Positions 15,641 through 23,596 of a stretch of 64,000 nt of DNA are shown here, piece after piece. The position numbers and the translations under genes are program-made. This DNA is from JAICNG01 sp035249985 (GTDB lineage Bacteria; Gemmatimonadota; Gemmatimonadetes; Gemmatimonadales; Gemmatimonadaceae), in assembly GCA_035249985.1 (NCBI GenBank), contig DATFFP010000063.1, forward strand, positions 32,450 to 96,449, read 5' to 3'. Position 1 is the stretch's first letter. Each line of letters opens with the position of its first letter. The notes under the pieces are model-generated. The model saw only the letters and a program-made list of their open reading frames with translations, did not search any database and was not told where the DNA came from.

Positions 15641-16954
15641 TTGAAGCTCCTCTCCGCCATCCCCGCCAACCTCGCCGTCCTCATGCTGACGGCGTTCATG
15701 GACATGGTGGGCGTCCTGATGCTGTTGCCGCTGCTGCCCTTCTACGCGAAGGATCTCGGCGCGACGGGTTTCGTGATGGCGTGGCTGGGATCGTCGTTTC
15801 TCATCGCCCAACTCATCAGCGCGCCGCTGTGGGGGCGCGTGTCCGATCGGTATGGACGCAAGCCGGCGCTCATCATCGGCCTGTCCGCGTCCGCGGTCGC
15901 CTACGTCGTGTTCGCCTTCGCCGACTCCCTCTGGCTGCTGTTCGTCTCGCGCATCATTCAGGGCGCCGGCGGCGGGACGGTCGGCGTCATTCAGGCCTAC
16001 GTGTCCGACGTCGTCGAGCCGAAAAATCGCGCGAAAGGGCTGGGGTGGTTGTCGGCCGCGACCAACGTCGGCGTGATGCTCGGGCCACTCATCGGGTCAG
16101 CGGCGTCGACGTGGGGGCGACACGCCCCGGGCTTGATCGCCGCCGCCGTCTGTCTGGTGAACATTGCTTTCGCGGCGCGGTTCCTCGGCGAATCACATAA
16201 CGCGGCCGCGAAGGCGAAAGCGCGCCGAGAGCAGTGGGCAACGGTGAAAGGGGTGTGGCGAATCGCCCCCATCTGGCCGGTCACGCTGATCACACGATGG
16301 ACGCTCGGCCCCCAGGGGGCGGCGAGTCTCACGCACCCGAATCCCGACTTCGCGAAGCGATTCATCTGGGTGTACGCCATCGCCATCGGCGCGTTCTACG
16401 GCCTCACGCTGTCGGGTGTGATGCCGTTCTTCCTCATGGAGCGCCATGGCATCACGGAGAAGACGATCGGGCCGTTCTTCGCCTACATCGGCGTGCTCAA
16501 CGTCGTCTTCCGCATTGGCCTGCTCGGCAAGGTGATCGATCGCGTGGGGGAGGCCCGCACGACCCGTCTGGGGATCATCGCGCTCGCGTTAGGTTTTCTC
16601 GTGATGCCCTTCACGAGCTCGCTGGTGACGCTGGCGATCGCGACCGCCTTGCTTCCGCTCGGTGCCACCCTGCTCTTCCCCTGCGTCACGGCGATGCTGT
16701 CGCAGGTGGTCGGCGATCACGAGCGCGGTCTGTATATGGGGTTGCAGCAGACGGTGGGCAACATCACCCGTGTGCTGTACGCGCTCTTTGCCGGCACGGT
16801 GTGGGACCTCGGCCATGCCCACCTGGGCCAGGCTGGGTCCTACATTCCATTCTTCGCATCCGCCGCGCTGGTGGCGGCGACAGCGCTGCTGGCCGTACGA
16901 GTACCGGATGACAAGGGCGCTGGAGAAGCGCTGAGGGTGCTGGAGAAGCGCTAG
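15641..16954 (+). CDS. MFS transporter, TetA/DHA1-like
   Basis: 437 residues, 12 membrane segments. Motif A between helices 2 and 3 reads GRVSDRYGRKPAL. AGGGTVGVIQAYVSDV and NRAKGLGWLSAATNVGVMLGP match the DHA1 drug-exporter pattern in helices 4-5. The start is taken as the TTG at 15641, because it precedes a plausible N-terminal helix; an ATG at 15683 would begin inside helix 1. The C-terminal residues GAGEALRVLEKR are encoded by repeat DNA of the next element. The substrate cannot be predicted. Confidence 0.85.
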   Translation: MKLLSAIPANLAVLMLTAFMDMVGVLMLLPLLPFYAKDLGATGFVMAWLGSSFLIAQLISAPLWGRVSDRYGRKPALIIGLSASAVAYVVFAFADSLWLLFVSRIIQGAGGGTVGVIQAYVSDVVEPKNRAKGLGWLSAATNVGVMLGPLIGSAASTWGRHAPGLIAAAVCLVNIAFAARFLGESHNAAAKAKARREQWATVKGVWRIAPIWPVTLITRWTLGPQGAASLTHPNPDFAKRFIWVYAIAIGAFYGLTLSGVMPFFLMERHGITEKTIGPFFAYIGVLNVVFRIGLLGKVIDRVGEARTTRLGIIALALGFLVMPFTSSLVTLAIATALLPLGATLLFPCVTAMLSQVVGDHERGLYMGLQQTVGNITRVLYALFAGTVWDLGHAHLGQAGSYIPFFASAALVAATALLAVRVPDDKGAGEALRVLEKR

Positions 16955-16982
16955 CGCCGTTCCAGCGCTTTCTCCAGCGCCG
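16917..16982. repeat. GCGCTGGAGAA-word hairpin between convergent genes
   Basis: GGCGCTGGAGAAGCGCTG at the left pairs with CAGCGCTTTCTCCAGCGCC at the right. The MFS stop codon (16952-16954) is inside the element, and the opposing lipoprotein stop lies immediately after it. Confidence 0.88.
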
Positions 16983-17387
16983 CTACGGCGTCACGATCAC
17001 CTTCACGCTATCCACCTTCCCTTCACTCGACGCCCTCACGAGTGACGAGCCGACGTCAGTGGCGGTGATCGTCCCGCCCGGCACCACCTTCACGCGCGCG
17101 GTGTCGGAGCTCGTCCAGTGAATCGTGCGGCCGTCCAGCTCGTTCCCGGCCGCGTCGACGAGCAGTACCTCGAGTCGCATGGTCTGCGTGCGCGGCAGCG
17201 AGACACTGTCGGGGACGATGATGACGCGCGCAACCGCCGCACTGCCGTTCCCCGGTCCCGATGGGCCGTCCCCACAGCCGAGCACCGTCGCGGCGAGCGC
17301 GGTCGCTCCGAGCGCCCTCAGCAGAGACGCGATTCCGGTGTGATGAGTCGAACGCCGCGCTGGTAGGTGAAGTACGCGTACGCCCAC
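16983..17387 (-). CDS. Ig-like (BIG2) lipoprotein, short
   Basis: The core is a lipoprotein signal RALGATALAATVLGC with a GCGDGPSGPGNG linker, followed by one BIG2-type beta domain (VARVIIVPDSVSLPRTQTM, then a WTSSDTARVKV segment, ending SEGKVDSVKVIVTP). It is probably anchored in the outer membrane. The start is uncertain: the GTG at 17387 is a conventional choice, but a CTG at 17321 overlaps the ndh stop as CTGA, like the many ATGA/GTGA couplings in this window, and gives a better-sized signal peptide. Related in style to the larger Ig-like lipoprotein at 60.8 kb. Confidence 0.65.
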   Translation of the reverse strand: MGVRVLHLPARRSTHHTGIASLLRALGATALAATVLGCGDGPSGPGNGSAAVARVIIVPDSVSLPRTQTMRLEVLLVDAAGNELDGRTIHWTSSDTARVKVVPGGTITATDVGSSLVRASSEGKVDSVKVIVTP

Positions 17388-18571
17388 TGGAGCAGCACGC
17401 TCAGGCGGTTGCGGAACCCGACGAGATACATGATGTGCACGAATAGCCAGAACCACCATGCGAGCCGCCCCGTGACGTGGAACCTCCCAAAATCCGCGAT
17501 GGCCTTGTAGCGGCCGATCGTGGCCAGGTCGCCCTTGTTGCGATATCGAAATGGTACCCGCGGCTCGCCGCGAAGATCGTGGCGAATGTTCCGCGCCGCG
17601 AGGGAACCCATCTGCATGGCGGCGGGCGCGACGGCCGGCACCTGCTTGCCATCCTTGTGGACGATCGCGAGATCGCCGATGGCGAAGATCTCCGGATTGC
17701 CGGGGACTGATAGATCGGGCTCGACGTCGACGCGTCCGGCGCGATCGCGACGCGACCCTAACGACTGGCCCACGCGAGACGCCTCGTTGCCGGCCGCCCA
17801 GAACACGGTCCGCGTCGCGATGCGCTCGTCACCAACCCACACGACCCCCGGCTCTACTCCCGTGACGAGCGCACCGGTGCGCACCTCCACGCCCAGGTCG
17901 ATCAGATCCTGATGCGCGCGCGCCGACAGTGACTCGGGGAACGACGGAAGCACGCGCGGACCTCCTTCGAGCAGAATCACACGCGTCGCCCGAGTATCGA
18001 TGCGGCGAAAGTCGCCGCGCATGGCGCGCGCGATCTCCTGCATCACCCCCGCGAGCTCGACGCCGGTCGGGCCGCCGCCGACAAGCACGAACGTCAGCAG
18101 CGCCTTCCGCTCCTCGGAGTCCTCGATCTTCTCCGCCGTCTCGAACGCCATCAGGAACCGGCGACGAATCTCCAGCGCGTCCTCGAGGCTCTTGAGCCCG
18201 GGCGCATGCGCCTCCCATTCGCCGTGGCCAAAATAGGAGTGGCGCGCACCGGTGGCGGCGACGAGATAGTCGTAGGCGACCTCTTCACCGTTGTCGAGCT
18301 GAACGACGCGCCGTTTCGGGTCCACGGCCTTCACCTCGGCCATGAGCACCGTGGCGTTGCGCTGGCGCCGCAGCATCCAGCGAATTGGCGACGCGATGTC
18401 ACTCCCGGCCAGCCCTGCGGTCGCCACCTGGTAGAGCAGCGGCTGAAAAACGTGATGGTTCGTGCGATCGATCAGGGTGACGCGCACCGGTGCGGTCCGA
18501 AGCCCGCGCGCGGCCTGGGTGCCGCCGAATCCGCCGCCGAGGATGACGACGTGAGGAAGATGCGACTTCAT
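17318..18571 (-). CDS. ndh: Type II NADH dehydrogenase
   Basis: 417 residues. A single-subunit, non-proton-pumping NADH:quinone oxidoreductase at the inner face of the membrane. FAD motif VVILGGGFGGTQAARGL (about 8-24); NADH motif FVLVGGGPTGVELAG (about 160-174); the EIFAIGDLA segment contacts FAD. The C-terminal region (LAWWFWLFVHIMYLVGFRNR) is the amphipathic membrane-binding part. It is encoded with a short Ig-like lipoprotein immediately downstream. Transhydrogenase at 37.5 kb and NAD synthesis at 7-10 kb give this window a notable share of pyridine nucleotide genes. Confidence 0.92.
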   Translation of the reverse strand: MKSHLPHVVILGGGFGGTQAARGLRTAPVRVTLIDRTNHHVFQPLLYQVATAGLAGSDIASPIRWMLRRQRNATVLMAEVKAVDPKRRVVQLDNGEEVAYDYLVAATGARHSYFGHGEWEAHAPGLKSLEDALEIRRRFLMAFETAEKIEDSEERKALLTFVLVGGGPTGVELAGVMQEIARAMRGDFRRIDTRATRVILLEGGPRVLPSFPESLSARAHQDLIDLGVEVRTGALVTGVEPGVVWVGDERIATRTVFWAAGNEASRVGQSLGSRRDRAGRVDVEPDLSVPGNPEIFAIGDLAIVHKDGKQVPAVAPAAMQMGSLAARNIRHDLRGEPRVPFRYRNKGDLATIGRYKAIADFGRFHVTGRLAWWFWLFVHIMYLVGFRNRLSVLLQWAYAYFTYQRGVRLITPESRLC

Positions 18572-18599
18572 GGGTACAGAAGGACGGTTGGGCCCCGAT

Positions 18600-19214
18600 T
18601 TACTTTCGTCCCGGATTCGAGGCGCTTGGCTCGCTGGCGATTACGGCGCGGGCGATATCGACCATCGGCTCGCCCCGGTCCTGACTCGTCCGCTGCAGAA
18701 TGCGATAGGCCTCCTGCTCCGATGATCCCGTGCGGCGCATCAGAATTCCCTTGGCTCGCTCAACGATCTTGCGATTCTCCAGCTCGCGACGCGCGTCGAT
18801 GGCGTCCTGGCGCGCCTTCACCAGCTCGCGGGCACGACGCGCGGCCAGTCGCACCGTCGAGTCGATGACGCGCGGGGGCGCCGGCTTGGCGAGAAATGCG
18901 ATTGCCGAAGTGGCGACCACGTCGTGATCGGTCAACGAGTAGGAGCTATCGCCCGTCAGTAGTACAACGCCCACGGTGTCCACTTCGTTCGTGATCGCCT
19001 CCGCCGCCTCGATCCCGGACTGCCCCGGCATGTGAATGTCCAGGAGCACGACATCGGGCCGGATGGCGCGCGCGCTGGCGATCGCCTGCTCGCCAGTTCC
19101 CACCTCGGCGACGACCTCATGACCGAGCTCGCGCAGCAAGTCCACGAGCAGCACGCGCGCGTTCTCATCATCTTCGGCGACGAGAACGCGAATCGAGGAC
19201 GCGGCGTCTGTCAT
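18600..19214 (-). CDS. Response regulator with ANTAR RNA-binding domain
   Basis: 204 residues from the ATG at 19214. The N-terminal receiver shows VLVAEDDENARVLL (acidic pocket), the phospho-acceptor in VVLLDIHMPGQSG and the conserved Lys in AFLAKPAPP. The C-terminal coiled coil and ANTAR domain (RELENRKIVERAKGILMRR, then AYRILQRTSQDR) is the AmiR/NasR-type RNA-binding output that prevents transcription termination. It is immediately downstream of, and probably controlled by, the hybrid histidine kinase. An upstream in-frame start at 19241 is possible. Target RNAs are unknown. Confidence 0.9.
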   Translation of the reverse strand: MTDAASSIRVLVAEDDENARVLLVDLLRELGHEVVAEVGTGEQAIASARAIRPDVVLLDIHMPGQSGIEAAEAITNEVDTVGVVLLTGDSSYSLTDHDVVATSAIAFLAKPAPPRVIDSTVRLAARRARELVKARQDAIDARRELENRKIVERAKGILMRRTGSSEQEAYRILQRTSQDRGEPMVDIARAVIASEPSASNPGRK

Positions 19215-19254
19215 GCGGGTGTCGGAAGCAAATGGAGGCATGAATCGAGGGTCG

Positions 19255-21252
19255 TCATGAAGAGGGTGCAACGAGCGCAACGAGCTCGGCGGGCGGTATC
19301 GGCTTGCGGAGGACGAAATCCGCTTCGGTCGTGGTCGACCGGTTCCCTTCCCATCCAGTCACGACCCCAATGCGCATGTGCGGCCAGCGTGCGCGCGCCT
19401 TGCGCACGAGGTCCCAGCCACTCCCGTCGGGGAGACCGATGTCGCTGATGAGCACCTCGAACGGTGCCGCCGTTGCCGCCTCGAGCAGTGAGAGGCCCTC
19501 ACCTAACGTCGCCACCGACTCCACCTGGTGACCATGGGACTGGAGCACGAGCCTCAAAAATTCGCGACCGTCGTCGTTGTCCTCGACGAGGAGAATGCGG
19601 CGTTTGGATGCGGGAGACGCCAGCGCGAGCGGAGATTCGCGGGTCGGCGTTGCGTGAGCGCGAAACCGCAGCCGCACCGTGGCGCCCGCGCTGGGGTCGC
19701 TGACGATCTCGGCGGACCCGCGATGGCGCTTCATGATGCCGTACACCTCGGCGAGGCCAAGTCCGCTTCCCGTCGCCTCCTTGGTGCTGAAGAAGGGCTC
19801 GAACGCGTGCTCGCGCACGTGCTCGGTCATGCCGACTCCGGTGTCGCCCACCTCCACAATGGATTCGACGCCGTCGGTCCGCGTTTCGATCGTGATGGTG
19901 CCTCCATCGACGGTGGCATCGAGGGCGTTGTGAATGAGGTTCATGATCGCCGCACGCACCTCGCCAGCCACGCCTACCGCCGGGGCCGACGCGAGCCGAA
20001 GCTCGAGCTGAATCGGGCCGCCCGTCTGCCGCTCCGCCCACAGGGACCGCATCATCGCCACGACCTCGCCCGCCAGGGTGCCAAGGTCGAGCTGCGATTC
20101 GCTGGCCTCGTCGAGTGGGTCCTGTCGGATGAACCGGCCTACCCGCGCGGATGTCGCGGCACCCGTTTCGGCTGCCTTCGCGATTCGCGCGGCGTACTCG
20201 CGAACAGCGGTCGGGTCGTCCGCGTGCCGGTCGAGGAGATACGCCGCGGCCATGATCGGGTTGAGCGCGTTGTTGACGTCGTGCATGACCCCGGCGGCGA
20301 GCTGGCCGATGGCGGCGAGGCGGCGCTCCCGGGCATGACGCTCCTGAATCGCGAGGAGCTCGGCGGTACGCTCACCGACCATGCGCTCGAGCCGCTCGGT
20401 TTCCGTCGAGGCACGCTCGTACAGTTGATCGATCTGTCTCGCCTTTTCCTCCAGCTCGCGCAGGAGTGCGAGCCGGTCGGTGACGTCACGCTCGACCGTC
20501 ACCGCTCCGCGCACCTCACCCAGGTCATCGTGCAGCGGGTTCGCGCTGACCTCGATTACCCGCGGAGTCGAAGACGAGCGCGCAACCCGGAGCATCTCGG
20601 ACCGCACGCGCTCGCCCCGAAGCGCTCGGGAGGTCGGGTGCCGCTCGACATCGACCGGCACGTCGTCGAGTGTGCAAGGCTGCTCACACTCGATTTGATC
20701 GACGAGCGTCGATGACGTGCCCAGCTCACAGTCGCGCATGGCCTGGGCGTTGGCACGAACCACGTTGCCGTGCACATCGAAGACGCGCACGGCATCGGGA
20801 ATCACACCAAAAATGGACGTCAGCTGCCCAACCAGGTGCGCCAGATCTTCGCGGAGCTGCTCTCGCTCGGTGACGTCGACCGCGGCAAACACCACCTCCG
20901 GTGACGGTCGTTCGTCGCCCAGCGCGCGAAAGACAGCCTCGAGCACGCGCATGCGCGGTCCGTTTCGCACCGTGAGGCGGAGCGCACGCTGAATCTGCCC
21001 TTGCCTTGCCTCAGCGATGGCTTCGCGCACGTCGAGGTCGGTCGACGGAAAAGCCTGGCGGAACGTCGGGGGACTCCCTGTGGACGCGTCGACGCCAGTG
21101 AGCTCGACGAACCGGCGGTTCGTGAGCACGAGGCTCGACGAGGCGGCGTCCAGTACGGCGAGGGGTGCCGGGATGGCATCGAGGAGAGCCTCGAGACGGC
21201 CCAGACGCGCGGAAAAGTCGTCGCCCTTGCCTAGCGAGAGCTCAGGGGCCAT
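19255..21252 (-). CDS. Hybrid PAS histidine kinase with C-terminal receiver
   Basis: 665 residues, no membrane segment, so cytoplasmic. Two PAS domains (about 15-130 and 140-255) are followed by a coiled coil, then a phospho-acceptor region with MHDVNNALNPIMAA (His at about 322), the HDxNN type of H-box rather than HELRTP. The ATPase domain has LIHNALDATVDGG, VEVGDTGVGM and GSGLGLAEVYGI. A receiver (about 545-665) begins RRILLVEDNDDGREFL with the acceptor in VLISDIGLPDGSG. The ANTAR regulator follows downstream, indicating a signalling pair. It is divergent from the GT39-like gene. Confidence 0.93.
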   Translation of the reverse strand: MAPELSLGKGDDFSARLGRLEALLDAIPAPLAVLDAASSSLVLTNRRFVELTGVDASTGSPPTFRQAFPSTDLDVREAIAEARQGQIQRALRLTVRNGPRMRVLEAVFRALGDERPSPEVVFAAVDVTEREQLREDLAHLVGQLTSIFGVIPDAVRVFDVHGNVVRANAQAMRDCELGTSSTLVDQIECEQPCTLDDVPVDVERHPTSRALRGERVRSEMLRVARSSSTPRVIEVSANPLHDDLGEVRGAVTVERDVTDRLALLRELEEKARQIDQLYERASTETERLERMVGERTAELLAIQERHARERRLAAIGQLAAGVMHDVNNALNPIMAAAYLLDRHADDPTAVREYAARIAKAAETGAATSARVGRFIRQDPLDEASESQLDLGTLAGEVVAMMRSLWAERQTGGPIQLELRLASAPAVGVAGEVRAAIMNLIHNALDATVDGGTITIETRTDGVESIVEVGDTGVGMTEHVREHAFEPFFSTKEATGSGLGLAEVYGIMKRHRGSAEIVSDPSAGATVRLRFRAHATPTRESPLALASPASKRRILLVEDNDDGREFLRLVLQSHGHQVESVATLGEGLSLLEAATAAPFEVLISDIGLPDGSGWDLVRKARARWPHMRIGVVTGWEGNRSTTTEADFVLRKPIPPAELVALVAPSS

Positions 21253-21407
21253 GTCGGTCGCTCAGCTATGGAACCGCGCGGGACGGGAGCGAGGCCACCG
21301 GTCCGCCGTTCCGATTTCTCCTGTCGCAATCTACGAGGTCGGGGTTCGGAGGGCGAGCCGAGCAAATCCCGGTTGCAGCGGGTGTGCGTGGCTCGTCCAC
21401 CTCGCGC

Positions 21408-23447
21408 ATGCAGGGACCTCCGCCGACATATCCGCGCTCCTTCGATCCGCTTGCGCTCGCCATCGCCGTGGCGGTCGCCGTGCTTGGCTTTCTCCCGGTC
21501 GCGAACTGGCTGACAGGCGGGCATCATGCGCCGTGGTATGCACCCGTCGCGACCACGTGGGTCACGGGCAGCGTCCTGGCGATCGGGATCGGCCTCATAC
21601 TCGCCATTGCCTCGCGGAGGATCCCCGCGCTCTGGCATGATGGGCTCGGTGCACGATTGGCGGTGGCCCTCGATCGCTCCCCCGCGTTGATGCTCGTCGG
21701 GCTTGCTCTCGTCAGCAGTGTCGTCTACGCCGTCATCGCGCATCTCGTCTTCGACGCCAGGCCGTTGCTCGTGGACGAGATCTTCCAGGTGTGGCAAGCG
21801 CGCATCTTCTCCGAGGGTCGTCTGACGACACCGGTAGGGTCGCATCCCGAGTTCTTCAGCGGGATGCACCGTGTCGAGACGGACGGACGGGCATTCGCGC
21901 ATTTTCCGCCCGGCCATTCCGCGATGCTCATGCTCGGCGAGTTGATCGGCGCGCCGTGGATCATCGTGCCGATCGCCGGCGGCGTCGCGGTCGCCGCGTT
22001 CGGCGTCTACCTGCGCGTCGCGGAGTCGCACGTCACGGTGCGCGTCGGTGCGCTCGTGCTCTTCGCGCTCGCACCGCTCGTCGCCTTCATGTCGGCGACG
22101 TACATGAACCACGCGACGGCGCTCATGTGGCTCATGGTCGCGATCGCGGCGCTGGCGCATGCGGTAAAAAATGATGAAAAGCATCCGGTCGCGGCCGTGG
22201 TGTGCGGGCTCGCCCTCGGCCTCACCGCGACGATTCGTCCGATCGATGCCGTGGCGTTCGCGCTCCCCGCCGGGGCATGGATGCTGGCTCGCGCGATCAG
22301 GAATCCGAGACGGTGGCTCGAGGCGGGATTGGCGGGCGTGGGAGTCGCGCTGCCGCTCATCGGCCTCGCCTGGTTCAATGCCCGGACGACAGGGGATCCA
22401 CTGTTGCTCGGCTACGAGATGCTGTGGGGAAAGGAGCACGGGCTGGGGTTCCGCTCGACGCCGTGGGGCGCGTCTCACTCCCCGGCCCGCGGGATCGAGC
22501 TCATCAATCTCTATTTCCTCCGTCTCCAAACGTACCTCTTCGAGTGGCCCATTCCGTCGCTGTTGCCGGCGGTCGGGGCGCTCGCGCTCGCGCCACGCCT
22601 CGACCGGTTCGATCGGTACCTGTTAGGCAGCGGCACCCTGCTCGTCACGATCTACTTCGCGTTCTGGCACGACGGGTTCTATCTCGGACCGCGGTACATG
22701 TATCCGCTGGCGCCGCTGCTGTCGCTGTGGACGGCGCGATTCCCGGCGTTCGTTCACGAGCGGCTGGGCGACGGGTTGCCGCTTCGCACGACCGTGTATT
22801 CGCTGGCGGCCGCCGCGACCATCGCGACGATCTCCCTCGTGCCGCAGCGCGCGCGCCAGTACGCGGCGGGGCTCACCACGATGCGATGGGACGCCGATGC
22901 CGCCGCGCGCGACGCGGGTGTCCGCCGGGGCCTGGTGTTCGTCCGCGAAAGCTGGGGCTCGCAGCTCGTCGCCCGACTCTGGGCACTCGGCCTAACGAGA
23001 GCGCAGACCGAGCGGCTCTACGCGCGGGTCGACGCGTGTCTTCTGGAGCAGGGCGTGGGGCGCCTGGAGCGGCACGGCGTGCGCGGCCAGGCCGCAGCCG
23101 ATGCCTTCGCGCCGCTCCTGCGCGACTCTCTGCGGGTCCTGGCTTCAACACTGTCCCCGGATGCGAGCGAGCGCATGCTCCCGGGTGCGCGGTACACGCC
23201 GCGCTGCCTCCAGCGCATCGCCGACGACCGGCGCGGCTTCACGCTGCTGACGCCACTGTTCCTGGCGGGCTCCGACGGGACGCTGTACGCGCGCGACCTC
23301 CACGAGCGGGATACGCTGCTGCTGGCGGCGCATCCGGAGCGGGAGGTGTGGCTCCTCAGGCCGGCCGACTCTAGCTCCGGCGCGGTTCCACGGTTCGAGA
23401 GGCTGGATCGGGATTCGGTGATCGCGGCAGCGCGGGCCGGGCGATAA
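21408..23447 (+). CDS. GT39/PMT-like glycosyltransferase-type membrane protein
   Basis: 679 residues from the ATG at 21408; the in-frame extension upstream runs over the divergent spacer and the kinase N-terminus and is not used. Eleven or more membrane segments. The first large loop contains LLVDEIFQVWQARIFSEG, where the DE pair is in the place of the catalytic acid of GT-C transferases, and GRAFAHFPPGHSAMLMLG matches the common H-x-P-P-G loop. The C-terminal 200 residues are soluble and probably periplasmic. It probably moves a sugar from a lipid carrier to an unknown acceptor. Confidence 0.75.
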   Translation: MQGPPPTYPRSFDPLALAIAVAVAVLGFLPVANWLTGGHHAPWYAPVATTWVTGSVLAIGIGLILAIASRRIPALWHDGLGARLAVALDRSPALMLVGLALVSSVVYAVIAHLVFDARPLLVDEIFQVWQARIFSEGRLTTPVGSHPEFFSGMHRVETDGRAFAHFPPGHSAMLMLGELIGAPWIIVPIAGGVAVAAFGVYLRVAESHVTVRVGALVLFALAPLVAFMSATYMNHATALMWLMVAIAALAHAVKNDEKHPVAAVVCGLALGLTATIRPIDAVAFALPAGAWMLARAIRNPRRWLEAGLAGVGVALPLIGLAWFNARTTGDPLLLGYEMLWGKEHGLGFRSTPWGASHSPARGIELINLYFLRLQTYLFEWPIPSLLPAVGALALAPRLDRFDRYLLGSGTLLVTIYFAFWHDGFYLGPRYMYPLAPLLSLWTARFPAFVHERLGDGLPLRTTVYSLAAAATIATISLVPQRARQYAAGLTTMRWDADAAARDAGVRRGLVFVRESWGSQLVARLWALGLTRAQTERLYARVDACLLEQGVGRLERHGVRGQAAADAFAPLLRDSLRVLASTLSPDASERMLPGARYTPRCLQRIADDRRGFTLLTPLFLAGSDGTLYARDLHERDTLLLAAHPEREVWLLRPADSSSGAVPRFERLDRDSVIAAARAGR

Positions 23448-23456
23448 CGGCAGTTG

Positions 23457-23594
23457 GGAACGGCAAAGATGACAGAATTCAGAATACAGAATTCAGAATT
23501 CAGATAAACCTATGGGAGGCCAGGCATCGGCTCCCCGTAGTCGTTTCTGAATTCTGCATTCTGTATTCTGAATTCTGTCATCTTTGCCGTTCCG
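23457..23594. repeat. Second CAGAATT-word hairpin, near-perfect
   Basis: The left arm (about 23457-23508) and right arm (about 23545-23594) both begin GGAACGGCAAAGATGACAG when read inward and differ at one or two positions over about 50 bases. The loop GGCATCGGCTCCCCGTAGTCG matches that of the element at 5903-6032 (GGCATGGGCTCGCCGTGGTCG) closely enough to show common descent. It lies between convergent genes. Confidence 0.92.
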
Positions 23595-23596
23595 GT

